Source: Caulobacter sp. FWC26 (lineage in GTDB: Bacteria; Pseudomonadota; Alphaproteobacteria; Caulobacterales; Caulobacteraceae). From it: a DNA stretch of 64,000 nucleotides. Below, one piece after another: positions 25,607-34,656 of the stretch. The stretch lies in the NCBI RefSeq assembly GCF_002742645.2, contig NZ_CP033875.1, forward strand, positions 4,442,001-4,506,000, in the 5' to 3' direction. Made by a program: the position numbers and the translations under genes. The first letter of the stretch is position 1; each line of letters opens with the position of its first letter. The notes under the pieces were generated by a model. It was not told where the DNA came from and ran no database searches. It worked only from the letters and a program-made list of their open reading frames with translations.

Positions 25607-27115
25607 GTGGCGACGCTCGAAGCCTTCTGGCGCCTGACCGGCGCGGGCTGGGCCTTGGTCCGGGCCGACGCCCTGATCCCCCGTGAACTGGAGCCGCTGC
25701 TTCCTCCGGGCGCCAAGCTGGCGGGGCGCGTCCTTCGCCTGTTCGCGGGCTCGGCCGCGCGCAAGGGACGGCCAGGAGAACGACTGGCGGCGGTTCTGGA
25801 ACGGCAAGGCCCAGCGGCGATCAAGATGGGCCAGTTTCTGTCGACGCGGGCCGACATCTTCGGCGCGGCCTTCGCCGACGATCTCGCGCGCTTGAAGGAT
25901 CGTCTTCCGGCCTTTCCGCTGGACGTCGCCAAGGCCGAGATCGCTCGCAATCTTGGCAAGCCGCTAAATGAGGTCTTCGCCGAGATTGGGGAACCTGTCG
26001 CGGCCGCTTCACTCGCCCAGGCCCATCCGGCCATATTGGTCGATGGTCGCAAGGTCGCGGTCAAGGTGCTGCGTCCCGGCGTTGAGCGGCAGGTGGCGCG
26101 CGACAGCGCCGTGCTCCGCCTGGCCGCGCGGCTCGCCGAGGCCCTGGCCCCCGCCTCACGCCGCCTCCGCCCGACCGAGTTTGTCGAGGTGGTGATCCGC
26201 GCCCTGGATCTTGAGATGGACCTGCGCTTCGAAGCCGCCGGCTGCGCGGAGCTGGGCGAGGTCATGGCGATCGATCCCTACATGCGCGCGCCGACCGTCT
26301 GGTGGGAGGGTGTCGGCAAACGCGTCCTGACCCTGACCTGGGCGGAGGGCGCGCCGCTGTCCGACCCCGCTTCGCTCGACTTGCCGGGGCTAGACCGCAA
26401 GGCGCTGGCCGAGAACGTCACCCGGGGCTTCCTGGCCCAAGCCCTGGACCACGGGCTCTTCCACGCCGACCTGCACGAGGGGAACCTGTTCGTCGCGGCG
26501 CCCTCGGCGATCACGGCGGTCGACTACGGAATCATCGGTCGCCTCGGCCCCGGCGAACGCCGCTACCTCGCCGAGATCCTCTATGGTTTCCTCAACCGAG
26601 ATTATACGCGGATCGCCAAGATCCACTTCGACGCCGGCTATGTGCCCGCACATCAGGACATGAACGCCTTTGCCCAGGCGCTGCGCGCGGTCGGCGAACC
26701 GGTCTTCGGCCGCAACGCGCGCGAAGTCTCGATGGGGCGGCTGCTCGCCCAACTGTTCGAGATCACCGCGCTGTTCGACATGGCGCTACGGCCAGAATTG
26801 GTGCTGCTGCAGAAGACCATGGTGACGGTGGAAGGCGTGGCGAGACGGATCGACCCGACACACGATCTCTGGGCCGCCGCCGACCCCGTGGTGCGCCGCT
26901 GGATTGGCCGCGAGCTATCGCCCACGGCCAAGGCTCGCGATTTCGCCGAAGAGGCGCTACGCGCCATCAAGGCCTTGGCGCGTCTGGCCGACACGCCTCC
27001 GGCGCCCGCGCCCGTGCTCGTTGATCGTCAGCACACCTGGCCGCTGCTGTGGTTCATGGTCGGCGCCGCAACGGCGGGCGCTGCGTTCGTGACCGGACTG
27101 CTGCTGGGCCGCTAG
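25607..27115 (+). CDS. ubiB: UbiB atypical kinase-like ubiquinone biosynthesis protein
   Basis: This 502-residue ADCK/UbiB-family protein supports ubiquinone synthesis, probably as an ATPase acting on membrane intermediates. The family-defining KxGQ motif is present as IKMGQFLSTRAD (about residue 72), with kinase blocks AVKVLRPGV, HADLHEGNLF and DYGIIG. One or two C-terminal transmembrane segments close the protein (LLWFMVGAATAGAAFVTGLL). The start is GTG 25607, 4 bp after ubiE. Confidence 0.93.
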   Translation: MATLEAFWRLTGAGWALVRADALIPRELEPLLPPGAKLAGRVLRLFAGSAARKGRPGERLAAVLERQGPAAIKMGQFLSTRADIFGAAFADDLARLKDRLPAFPLDVAKAEIARNLGKPLNEVFAEIGEPVAAASLAQAHPAILVDGRKVAVKVLRPGVERQVARDSAVLRLAARLAEALAPASRRLRPTEFVEVVIRALDLEMDLRFEAAGCAELGEVMAIDPYMRAPTVWWEGVGKRVLTLTWAEGAPLSDPASLDLPGLDRKALAENVTRGFLAQALDHGLFHADLHEGNLFVAAPSAITAVDYGIIGRLGPGERRYLAEILYGFLNRDYTRIAKIHFDAGYVPAHQDMNAFAQALRAVGEPVFGRNAREVSMGRLLAQLFEITALFDMALRPELVLLQKTMVTVEGVARRIDPTHDLWAAADPVVRRWIGRELSPTAKARDFAEEALRAIKALARLADTPPAPAPVLVDRQHTWPLLWFMVGAATAGAAFVTGLLLGR

Positions 27116-27175
27116 AGCCGTTCATGATCTTTGCGAAGCGCTCGGCGACGCGAGGACCGCGAGAACCATGGTTGC

Positions 27176-27490
27176 TCAGCCGACAAGCGACCCACCGCCT
27201 CCGGTTCGTTCCGAGGTTGGGGCGAGGCATTCGACGTTGAAACTGCCGACGATTGCTTCGAACAACGCCAGCCTCGGGCCGAAGCCGGCGCCGTTGAGCG
27301 CATCGGCGATGTGACCGGCCATATCCGCCAGGATGATCCCCCAGGCCGTGGTTTCCATCACCACGTCCCGGTCGGCGTAGAGACCGCACCTCAACGAGCA
27401 GTGCAACCCGTGCTCGGCGATCCAAACGCGGGCCAGTTCGACCGCGTTGGCGTCGCGAAGGGCGGCGGGCGGTAAGGCGCGTACATCCAT
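27176..27490 (-). CDS. DUF5076 domain protein
   Basis: This 104-residue protein begins MDVRALPPAALRDANAVELA and contains AEHGLHCSLRCGLYADRDVV and the conserved WGIILADMAGHIADAL segment. I recognise it as the small DUF5076 family found in Caulobacterales. No catalytic motif or membrane segment is evident and the function is unknown. ATG 27490 is preferred; eight further codons are open upstream. It lies downstream of the lipoprotein gene (42 bp) on the same strand, converging on ubiB. Confidence 0.72.
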   Translation of the reverse strand: MDVRALPPAALRDANAVELARVWIAEHGLHCSLRCGLYADRDVVMETTAWGIILADMAGHIADALNGAGFGPRLALFEAIVGSFNVECLAPTSERTGGGGSLVG

Positions 27491-27531
27491 CAGAGATCTC
27501 CGCGAGCAGAACACCGAACAGTCGAGCGCCG

Positions 27532-28089
27532 CTAGCCTTCGGCCTGTTCGCGCTTCTTTGAGGCAGACGCGCGCCTCGCCTCCCGCGTCTTCTGCTCATC
27601 CCAATAGGCGCCGCCCTCGTCGGGCTTGAACATCGTGCGCGGCGCCCCCTCGCGCGAGACCACCGCGAAGACATTGCCTTTCGGGTCGTAGATCAGCAGG
27701 TCCCCGTTCGCGCGCTTGAGGGTCTCCGCGCCTCTCGGCGGATCGCTGACGAACGCGTGAACCTTGGAAACGTAGTCATCGACCGACTTCGCGGCGAAGG
27801 TCGCGCCGTTCCGCTCGAACGAGCGCTGAGCGTTCTCCTCTGCCGAACGCGTGCGGTTGGCGGCCCAGTAGGGCTTGCCCGCGACCAGCTTGACCGGCGC
27901 CTCGCGAGGATCGTCCCGGCGGTCGTCACGGCCTGACCGTTCGGCCGCGTCCGCAGGCGTGCTATCGGCGGAGGCACGATCGCGACCAGTGGGCGCCTTC
28001 ACCGCCGAAGCGCCGCTGTCGCAGGCCGTCATCCCCACTCCGACCAGGATCGCCAGAGCGCCGGCCGTCAAATACCGCGCAATCTTCAT
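27532..28089 (-). CDS. Lipoprotein with a C-terminal segment resembling polymorphic-toxin modules
   Basis: This 185-residue protein has a lipoprotein signal (MKIARYLTAGALAILVGVGM then TAC), giving a lipidated Cys. A charged, disordered stretch rich in Arg, Asp and Pro follows to about residue 60. The last 110 residues contain VDDYVSKVHAFVSDPPRGAE, KRANGDLLIYDPKGNVFAVV and GAPRTMFKPDEGGAYWDEQ. That GD-LIYDP-x-NxFAVV...RTMFKP...YW pattern recalls C-terminal domains of secreted polymorphic toxins, from memory. No immunity-like gene is adjacent. Start ATG 28104 is an alternative. The function is unknown. Confidence 0.65.
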   Translation of the reverse strand: MKIARYLTAGALAILVGVGMTACDSGASAVKAPTGRDRASADSTPADAAERSGRDDRRDDPREAPVKLVAGKPYWAANRTRSAEENAQRSFERNGATFAAKSVDDYVSKVHAFVSDPPRGAETLKRANGDLLIYDPKGNVFAVVSREGAPRTMFKPDEGGAYWDEQKTREARRASASKKREQAEG

Positions 28090-28239
28090 GATCGTATTCA
28101 CCAAGTTGCTCTACCTTAGCGATTAATGAACGAAAGCGGAACGCGAGTCGAGTCCGATTTTCGCGTGACGATTGGCTCTGGCGCTTTGACGCGCGGATGG
28201 GCATGTGCTGGGAGGTTCGACCAGTGCGCGGAGCGGAGC

Positions 28240-29436
28240 GTGGGCGAGAAGCGAGTTCTTCTGATCGTCGGAGGCGGTGTGGCCGCCTATAAGGCGCTGC
28301 TGCTGGTGCGACTTCTGCGCAAAGCAGGCGTGGCCGTCCGCCCGATCCTGACCAAGGCGGGAGCCGAGTTTGTTACGCCGCTGTCCCTAGCCGCGCTGGC
28401 CGAGGACAAGGTCTATCAAGACCTCTTCTCGCTGACCGACGAGCACGAGATGGGCCATATCGAATTGTCGCGGTCCGCCGATCTTGTCGTGGTCGCGCCG
28501 GCGACCGCCGACCTGATCGCCAAGGCCGCTCAGGGCCTGTCCGGAGACCTGGCCTCCACAACACTGCTCGCCACCGACAAGCCCGTCCTGATGGCGCCGG
28601 CCATGAACGTGCGCATGTGGCTCCATCCGGCCACGCAGCGCAACGTCGCCACGCTGAAGGCGGACGGCGTGGCCTTCGTGGATCCCGAGGAGGGCGCCAT
28701 GGCCTGCGGTGAGTTTGGTCCCGGTCGCCTGGCTGAACCCGAGACTATCTTCGCGGCGGTCATGGCCGCGTTGGCGGGCCCGGCGGCCCGACCGCTAGAC
28801 GGCAAGCGCGCGCTCGTCACCGCCGGCCCGACGTTCGAGCCGATCGACCCGGTCCGCGGCATCACCAACCGATCCAGCGGCAAGCAGGGCTTCGCGATCG
28901 CCGAGGCCCTGGCCAGGCTCGGCGCGCAAGTCACCTTGGTGGCCGGACCCGTCGCGCTGCCTACCCCTCCGGGGGTCCGTCGGGTCGATGTGGAGACCGC
29001 CCGGCAGATGCTCGCCGCCAGTCAGGCCGCGCTACCGGCCGATGTCGGCGTGTTCGTGGCGGCGGTCGCCGACTGGCGCGTCGACGAAGCGTTTGGCAGC
29101 AAACTGAAAAAGGAAAAGGGCGGTCCGCCGGCCCTGACTTTCGTCGAGAACCCCGACATCCTGGCCACTCTGTCGGCGACCGGCCCGCAACGTCCGCGCC
29201 TCGTCATTGGCTTCGCGGCCGAGACCGACCATGTCGAGGAACACGCCCGCGCCAAGCTCGCCCGCAAGGGCTGCGACTGGATCATCGCCAACGACGTCAC
29301 TGAACCTGGCGTGATGGGCGGCGGCGAGAACGCGGTACTGCTGGTCACGAAGTCGGGGACCGAACGCTGGGACCGCGACGCGAAGGATCGGGTGGCGGCC
29401 CAGATCGCTCAACGCATCGCCGAAGCCCTGGCCTGA
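28240..29436 (+). CDS. coaBC: Bifunctional phosphopantothenoylcysteine decarboxylase/synthetase
   Basis: This 398-residue fusion carries out two steps of coenzyme A synthesis. The N-terminal CoaC flavoprotein domain (RVLLIVGGGVAAYKALLLVR, ELSRSADLVVVAPATADLIA, PAMNVRMW) is followed from about residue 190 by the CoaB synthetase domain (ALVTAGPTFEPIDPVRGITN, NDV near 350). GTG 28240 gives the family N-terminus. An in-frame ATG at 28126 would add 38 residues without family resemblance. It is followed by dut after 75 bp, an arrangement conserved in many proteobacteria. Confidence 0.92.
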   Translation: MGEKRVLLIVGGGVAAYKALLLVRLLRKAGVAVRPILTKAGAEFVTPLSLAALAEDKVYQDLFSLTDEHEMGHIELSRSADLVVVAPATADLIAKAAQGLSGDLASTTLLATDKPVLMAPAMNVRMWLHPATQRNVATLKADGVAFVDPEEGAMACGEFGPGRLAEPETIFAAVMAALAGPAARPLDGKRALVTAGPTFEPIDPVRGITNRSSGKQGFAIAEALARLGAQVTLVAGPVALPTPPGVRRVDVETARQMLAASQAALPADVGVFVAAVADWRVDEAFGSKLKKEKGGPPALTFVENPDILATLSATGPQRPRLVIGFAAETDHVEEHARAKLARKGCDWIIANDVTEPGVMGGGENAVLLVTKSGTERWDRDAKDRVAAQIAQRIAEALA

Positions 29437-29511
29437 CGCCCAAACTCTCGGCGCTGGCCGCGCGGGCGGCAAATCAGCTACAGCGTGACCCACCGTTCGA
29501 GGAGTTTCCGC

Positions 29512-29979
29512 ATGTCCGCCAATCCCGCTGGCCTCGCGATCCGTTTCAAGCGCTGGGGCGACAATTCCGATCTGCCTGTTCCCGCCTACGCAACGGCGGG
29601 GGCGGCCGGCTTCGATCTGCGGGCGGCGGTTCCGGCGGATGAACCCATTGTTCTCCGGCCCGGCGCCCGCTGCATGGCCCCCACAGGCTTCTCGGTCGCG
29701 ATCCCGGACGGCTACGAGATGCAGGTGCGGCCTCGATCGGGTTTGGCGCTCAAGAACGGGGTGACGGTCGTCAACGCGCCGGGCACCGTGGACAGCGACT
29801 ATCGCGGCCAGATTTGCGTACTGCTGATCAATCTGGGCGAAGAGGACTTCACCATTCGCCGCGGTGATCGCATCGCGCAGGGCGTCATCGCCGCTGCGCC
29901 GCAATGGCCTGTGGTCGAGGTCGAGGACCTCGACGCCACCGAGCGGGGCGTGGGCGGCTTTGGTTCGACCGGCGTCTAA
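29512..29979 (+). CDS. dut: Deoxyuridine triphosphatase (dUTPase)
   Basis: This 155-residue trimeric dUTPase hydrolyses dUTP to dUMP, keeping uracil out of DNA. The five motifs are visible in order: [35 protein letters not shown] and the C-terminal [11 protein letters not shown] arm. ATG 29512 has a GAGGAG ribosome site 9 bp upstream and is preferred over an upstream GTG. The stop codon overlaps the stop of a small membrane protein gene on the other strand. Confidence 0.95.
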   Translation: MSANPAGLAIRFKRWGDNSDLPVPAYATAGAAGFDLRAAVPADEPIVLRPGARCMAPTGFSVAIPDGYEMQVRPRSGLALKNGVTVVNAPGTVDSDYRGQICVLLINLGEEDFTIRRGDRIAQGVIAAAPQWPVVEVEDLDATERGVGGFGSTGV

Positions 29980-30116
29980 TTGACGATCGGGCGCATGGCC
30001 CGCAGGCCGAGCATCAGGTAGCCGCCAAAGCCGACGGCGAACGCCGCAGCGGCCGTCCAAAGAATCGGGCGGATCATATCCAGAGGCGTCTGGCCAGGAT
30101 GGGACTGGGACTTCAC
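29976..30116 (-). CDS. Small single-helix membrane protein (46 residues)
   Basis: This short gene starts at GTG 30116, with a perfect AGGAGG ribosome-binding site 5 bp upstream, which fixes the start. The product begins [20 protein letters not shown] and has one transmembrane helix (about residues 18-36, rich in Ala and Gly), then a basic end LRAMRPIVN. Its stop codon overlaps the dut stop by 4 bp, tail to tail. I do not recognise a family. Its strong ribosome site and clean hydrophobic profile argue that it is expressed. Confidence 0.65.
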   Translation of the reverse strand: MKSQSHPGQTPLDMIRPILWTAAAAFAVGFGGYLMLGLRAMRPIVN

Positions 30117-30324
30117 GGCAACCTCCTGCGGCCAAATGGGCGGACCGGCGAAACACACCGGAGGAGATACGCGCTCCTGAACCCTTGGTTGCGTGGGGAG
30201 CGGCTTTTACTGTGTCGTGATTCCGACGCAAGCGGAAATTGCGGCTTGGTGTCGCAGTCAAACCCCACCCAGCCCAGCGCTTGCAAGGCAAGTACGCGAT
30301 TTTGAGGGCGGCTTTGTTGATTTT

Positions 30325-30340
30325 TGGACGACCGCGTCCA
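30325..30340. promoter_or_regulatory. Candidate operator upstream of emrA
   Basis: A perfect dyad, TGGACG-N4-CGTCCA, lies about 70 bp before emrA, followed by CGCTT-G-AAGCG at 30346-30356. Such dyads suit TetR-type dimers, and the third gene of the operon encodes one. The remaining spacer (30117-30409, 293 bp) shows no gene and must hold two divergent promoters. Confidence 0.4.
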
Positions 30341-30409
30341 TTTATCGCTTGAAGCGCGCGCCCGACCCTTCTATCCGGCGCGCTTGTTGTCTTTTGACAA
30401 GGGTTGCGC

Positions 30410-31513
30410 ATGGCGGCGTCCGAGAAGAAGAAGCTGGTTCCCCTGATCCTGGGCGGCGTGACTCTGGTCGCGGTTCTGGCCGGTGGAACCCTGTGGTTCC
30501 TCGACAAGCAGCACTTTGAAAGCACGGACAACGCCTTCGTGCAGGCCGACACCGTGCAGGTCAGCCCGCAGGTGTCAGGTTATGTCGCCGAGGTCCTTGT
30601 CGCCGACAATCAGCGCGTCGAGCCCGGCCAGGTGCTAGCCAAGATCGATCCGTCGACCTTCCAGGCTCGAGTTGATCAGGCGATCGCCAACGCCGCGGCG
30701 GCAGACGCCGCCGTGCGCGCGATCGACGACAAGAACAGCCTCGAGCAGGCGGTCATCGCCCAGAGGGCGGCGGGCGTGACCAGCGCCCAGGCCGACGCGA
30801 GCCGCGCCAAGGCCGACTACGACCGCTACAACGCCTTGGCCGGCCAAGGCTGGGTGTCGCAGCAGAAGGTCCAGACCACCAAGGCCGCCGCCACCCAATC
30901 CGCCGCCGGAGTCGCGAGCGCCCAAGCCGCCCTGGAAGCCGAAAAGCGCGCCGCCCAATCGCTCGGCTCGGCCAAGGCCCAGGCCGTAGCCCAGGCGGCC
31001 GCCGCGCACGCCGCCGTTGAGCAGGCCAAGCTGGACCTCGAGCGCACCGTGATCCGCGCGCCTGTCGGCGGCGTAGTCGGCGCGCGCTCGGTCCGTCCGG
31101 GTCAACTGGTCCAGCCGGGCGTGGCCCTGATGTCGGTCGTGCCACTGGGCCAGGCCTATATCGTGGCCAACTTCAAGGAGACCCAGGTCGCGCGCCTTCG
31201 CGTGGGTCAGCCCGTCGAGATCAAGGCCGACGCCTTCGGAAAGCAAAAGATCGTCGGCAAGGTCGACAGCTTCGCCCCCGCCACCGGTCAGGAGTTCGCC
31301 CTGATCCCGGTCGAGAACGCCGTGGGCAACTTCACCAAGATCACCCAGCGCCTGCCTGTTAAGATCGCGGTCGACCGCAGTCAGCTGGGCGCGGCCCTGC
31401 GCCCCGGCCTTTCGGTCGAGATCAAGGTCGACGTTCGCGACCGCTCGGGCCCCTCGTTCGCGGAAGCCGCTCAGGTCACCCCGCAGATGGCCCGCCAGGG
31501 CGCGGCCCGCTAG
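30410..31513 (+). CDS. emrA: EmrA/HlyD-family membrane fusion protein
   Basis: This 367-residue periplasmic adaptor of a tripartite drug-efflux pump has one N-terminal transmembrane helix (about residues 10-30), then the biotinyl-lipoyl half-motif (STDNAFVQADTVQVSPQVSG, VEPGQVLAKID), an Ala-rich coiled-coil hairpin (about 80-210), and a second lipoyl half and beta-barrel (TVIRAPVGGVVGARSVRPGQ). It links the EmrB transporter to an outer-membrane channel. ATG 30410 is chosen over a TTG two codons upstream. It begins a likely emrA-emrB-tetR operon. Confidence 0.9.
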   Translation: MAASEKKKLVPLILGGVTLVAVLAGGTLWFLDKQHFESTDNAFVQADTVQVSPQVSGYVAEVLVADNQRVEPGQVLAKIDPSTFQARVDQAIANAAAADAAVRAIDDKNSLEQAVIAQRAAGVTSAQADASRAKADYDRYNALAGQGWVSQQKVQTTKAAATQSAAGVASAQAALEAEKRAAQSLGSAKAQAVAQAAAAHAAVEQAKLDLERTVIRAPVGGVVGARSVRPGQLVQPGVALMSVVPLGQAYIVANFKETQVARLRVGQPVEIKADAFGKQKIVGKVDSFAPATGQEFALIPVENAVGNFTKITQRLPVKIAVDRSQLGAALRPGLSVEIKVDVRDRSGPSFAEAAQVTPQMARQGAAR

Positions 31514-31528
31514 CCGGCTCGCCCAGCT

Positions 31529-33151
31529 ATGGCCGACGCCGCCCTCCCCGCCGACTCCCTCGGCAAGACCGAGTCATCGCCTCCCGGGCCGGCGACGCCC
31601 GGAGCCGCCGCACCAGTCGATTGGACCAAGCTCTTTTTGGGCTTCGGCGCGATGGTCATCGGCCAGTTCATGGCCATCCTGGACATCCAGATCGTGGCGG
31701 CGTCCCTGCCGCAGATCCAGGCCGGCGTCGGCGCCAGCACGGATCAGGTCAGCTGGATCCAGACCGCCTATCTGATCCCCGAGGTCGTGATGATCCCCCT
31801 GTCGGGGTACCTGTCGCGGCTGTGGGGAACGCAGCGCCTATACCTGGCCTCCTGCACCGGTTTCATCGTCATGAGCGTCCTGACGGGCCTTTCCACGTCG
31901 ATCGACATGATGATCCTGACACGGGCGCTGCAGGGCTTCATCGGCGGGGCGATGATCCCGACAGTGTTCGCCGTGGCCTTCACGGCCTTCCCGCCAGAGC
32001 GGCGGGTGACGGCCAGCGTCATCATGGGCCTGATCGTCACCCTGGCGCCCACCGTCGGCCCCACCCTGGGCGGTCACCTCACCGAGTGGCTCAGCTGGCG
32101 CTGGCTGTTCTTCATCAACGTGCCGACAGGCCTGCTCGTGCTGTTCGGCGTGGCGCGCTGGGGCGATTTCGACAAGGGTGACCCAAGCCTGGCCAAGGGC
32201 TTCGACTGGTTCGGCCTGGCGGTCATGGCCGTCTTCCTGATGAGCATGCAGTACGTGCTGGAGGAAGGCGCCAAGGAGGATTGGTTCTCCGACAGCCTGA
32301 TCCTGTGGCTGACCGTCGTCGCGGTGCTGGGCGGGGTCGTGTTCGTGTGGCGGCAGATGACCTATCGCAACCCGATCGTCGAGCTGCGCGCCTTCGCCAA
32401 TCGCAACTTCACCGTCGGCGTTCTGATGACGGCCGTGTCGGGGGCCAGCCTGTTTGGCGGCACTTTCCTGCTGCCGCAGTTTCTCGGGCGCGTGCGGCAC
32501 TATTCAGCGTCGGAGGTCGGCACGACCATGGTCATCTCGGGCCTGTCGATGTTCCTGACCGGTCCGATCGCCGGACGGTTGGTGCGCAAGACAGACCCTC
32601 GTATCCCGATGTGCGTCGGCTTCCTGCTGGCCGGCTTCGGCATGTACATGGCTCACGGGGTCACCAAGGACTGGGGCTTCTGGGAATTCGCCAGTGTGCA
32701 GGCGTGCCGGGGCGTAGGCGTGATGATCGCGATGATCGCCACCCAGCAGATCACGATGAGCACCCTGCCCCCCCAGATGGTCAAGAACGCCTCGGGCCTG
32801 GTGAACCTGGCGCGCAACACTGGCGGCGCGGTCGGCCTGGCCTTGCTGGCGACCTCCATCACCCAGCAGACGGCGCTCTACTACGACGACATGACGTCGA
32901 AGGTGACCCAGGGCAGCGCGGCCGCCGGGATGATGGCCGGCCTGACCGAGCGGATGATGCAACTGGGCGTCGCCGATCCGGCCGGCGCGGCGCGCAAGGC
33001 GGTAAGCGGCATGATGCAGCAGCAGGCGACCGTCTTGGCGTTCGGCGACAGCTTCACCCTGCTCGCGATTGGCTGCTTCATCGCCGCCGCCGTTTCGCTG
33101 CTGGCCGCGCCGGTGAAAAACGCGCCGCCCCCGCCGTCGGACGCTCACTGA
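31529..33151 (+). CDS. emrB: EmrB-type DHA2 family multidrug transporter
   Basis: This 540-residue major-facilitator antiporter has about 14 transmembrane helices, as expected for the DHA2 (EmrB/QacA) branch. Visible motifs include the helix-1 pattern FMAILDIQIVAASLPQI and the antiporter motif C region in GLIVTLAPTVGPTLGGHLTE, with WRWLFFINVPTG just after. It should expel hydrophobic compounds together with EmrA, starting 15 bp after emrA. The stop codon overlaps the next start (TGATG), coupling it to the TetR gene. Confidence 0.93.
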   Translation: MADAALPADSLGKTESSPPGPATPGAAAPVDWTKLFLGFGAMVIGQFMAILDIQIVAASLPQIQAGVGASTDQVSWIQTAYLIPEVVMIPLSGYLSRLWGTQRLYLASCTGFIVMSVLTGLSTSIDMMILTRALQGFIGGAMIPTVFAVAFTAFPPERRVTASVIMGLIVTLAPTVGPTLGGHLTEWLSWRWLFFINVPTGLLVLFGVARWGDFDKGDPSLAKGFDWFGLAVMAVFLMSMQYVLEEGAKEDWFSDSLILWLTVVAVLGGVVFVWRQMTYRNPIVELRAFANRNFTVGVLMTAVSGASLFGGTFLLPQFLGRVRHYSASEVGTTMVISGLSMFLTGPIAGRLVRKTDPRIPMCVGFLLAGFGMYMAHGVTKDWGFWEFASVQACRGVGVMIAMIATQQITMSTLPPQMVKNASGLVNLARNTGGAVGLALLATSITQQTALYYDDMTSKVTQGSAAAGMMAGLTERMMQLGVADPAGAARKAVSGMMQQQATVLAFGDSFTLLAIGCFIAAAVSLLAAPVKNAPPPPSDAH

Positions 33152-33759
33152 TGCCGCGCGTTCCCGGACAGATCGACGTCGTCAAGAGCGAGGCCATCCT
33201 GGACGCCGCCGTCGAGGTGATCGGTGAGCGCGGTCTGGCCGCGCCAATGGCGGCGATCGCGCGCCATGCCGGCGTCTCCAAACAGACCGTCTATAATCAC
33301 TACGGCTCGAAAGCCGAATTGATGCGGGCGTTGATGCAGCGCCGGGTCGAGAGCATTACAGCATCGTTGCGAGAGCCGGGCGCGGCGGACAATCCTACCG
33401 AAGCGCTCGAGGCCTACGCCCGCTCGGTGCTGGAGACAGTGATCACCACGAAGAGCTATTCGATGATGCGGGTGATTATTCTTGGCTCGGGCGAAATGCC
33501 CGATATCGCGCAGGAAGTCTTCGAGGCCGGCCCGCTGAACGCCCGTCGTCAGCTGGCCGCCTTCTTGGAAACCGAGACCCGGCTCGGTCGCATGAAGGTC
33601 GAGGATTTCGACCAGGCCGCCGAATTCTTTTCCGGCATGGTCATGGGCCACAGCCAACTGCGGTCGCTCCTGCGTCTGCCCTCCGACAAGACCCAGGAAC
33701 AGTTCGGCCGCCTCGCGCGGGAGGCGGCCGAAAGGTTCATGCGGGCTTACGCGCCGTAG
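33151..33759 (+). CDS. TetR-family regulator of the emr operon
   Basis: This 202-residue protein has a TetR DNA-binding domain: ILDAAVEVIGERGLAAPMAA, then IARHAGVSKQTVYNHYGSKA, with the recognition helix SKQTVYNHYGSK. The C-terminal ligand domain (about residues 80-200) is of the AefR/TetR_C type (SMMRVIILGSGEMPDIAQEV). It is translationally coupled to emrB, so it most likely represses its own operon and is released by a transported drug. The candidate operator at 30325-30340 lies at the operon head. Confidence 0.88.
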   Translation: MPRVPGQIDVVKSEAILDAAVEVIGERGLAAPMAAIARHAGVSKQTVYNHYGSKAELMRALMQRRVESITASLREPGAADNPTEALEAYARSVLETVITTKSYSMMRVIILGSGEMPDIAQEVFEAGPLNARRQLAAFLETETRLGRMKVEDFDQAAEFFSGMVMGHSQLRSLLRLPSDKTQEQFGRLAREAAERFMRAYAP

Positions 33760-33773
33760 ACCCGGCGTAGACG

Positions 33774-34589
33774 TCAGGCCTCTTCAGGGTCGGGCATGCC
33801 CATCATGTGGAAGCCCGCGTCGACGTGGACGACCTCGCCCGTGGTCGACTTGCCAAGGTCGGACGCCAGCCACAGGGCGCAGCCGGCGACGCCTTCCATC
33901 GAGGTGTCTTCCTTCATCGCGCTGAACGCGCGGCCCTGGGCGATCATGCCGCGGCCGCCGGCGATGCCCGCCAAAGCCAGGGTGCGCATGGCGCCGGCCG
34001 AGATGGCGTTGCAGCGGATGCCCTTGGGGCCCAGGTCGCGCGCGATGTAGCGGGTCGAAGCCTCAAGCGCGGCCTTGGCCACGCCCATGGTGTTGTAGTT
34101 CGGGATGGTCCGCTCCGAACCCAGATAGGTCATGGTGATCAGCGAACCGCCATTCGGCATCAGCTTGGAAGCACGCTTGGCGACGTCGACGAAGCTGAAG
34201 GCCGAGATGTTCATGGCCAGCAGGAAGCCCTCGCGGGTCGTATTGTCGACGAAAGAGCCCTTCAGCTCGTTTTTGTTGGCGAAGGCCACCGAGTGGACGA
34301 CGAAGTCGATCGTGCCGAAGACTTCCTCGATCTTGGCGAAGGCGGCGTCCATCGAGGCGTCGTCGGTGACATCGGCGGGGATCATGGTCTTGACGCCGAT
34401 GCTCTCGGCCAGCGGGCGCACGCGGCGCTCAAGTTCCTCGCCCTGATAGGTGAAGGCCATCTCGGCGCCCTGGGCGGCTAGCTGGCTGGCGATGCCCCAG
34501 GCGATAGAGTTGTGGTTGGCCACGCCCATGACGAGGCCCTTCTTGCCCCGCATCAGCTCGCCCTTGGGGAACGCGTAATCGTCGGCCAT
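33774..34589 (-). CDS. fabI: Enoyl-ACP reductase (NADH), FabI
   Basis: This 271-residue SDR-type enzyme catalyses the last step of each fatty-acid elongation cycle. The FabI cofactor region MGVANHNSIAWGIA is at residues 21-34, and the catalytic pair is Tyr165 and Lys172 in PNYNTMGVAKAAL, with the family Y-x6-K spacing. The start is ATG 34589, giving MADDYAFPKGELMRGKKG. It follows fabA and fabB on the same strand, but a glycosyltransferase gene lies between. FabI is a known drug target for triclosan-like compounds. Confidence 0.94.
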   Translation of the reverse strand: MADDYAFPKGELMRGKKGLVMGVANHNSIAWGIASQLAAQGAEMAFTYQGEELERRVRPLAESIGVKTMIPADVTDDASMDAAFAKIEEVFGTIDFVVHSVAFANKNELKGSFVDNTTREGFLLAMNISAFSFVDVAKRASKLMPNGGSLITMTYLGSERTIPNYNTMGVAKAALEASTRYIARDLGPKGIRCNAISAGAMRTLALAGIAGGRGMIAQGRAFSAMKEDTSMEGVAGCALWLASDLGKSTTGEVVHVDAGFHMMGMPDPEEA

Positions 34590-34656
34590 GTGTCGGGCCC
34601 TCTTTCGCAAATCGTTGACCGCTGGTTAGCAGGCGCGGTGGCCCTGCGGAACCCTT

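Noticed and set aside
28126..28239. 38-codon N-terminal extension of coaBC from ATG 28126
   Set aside because: The added residues do not resemble CoaC N-termini, whereas GTG 28240 gives the standard start.
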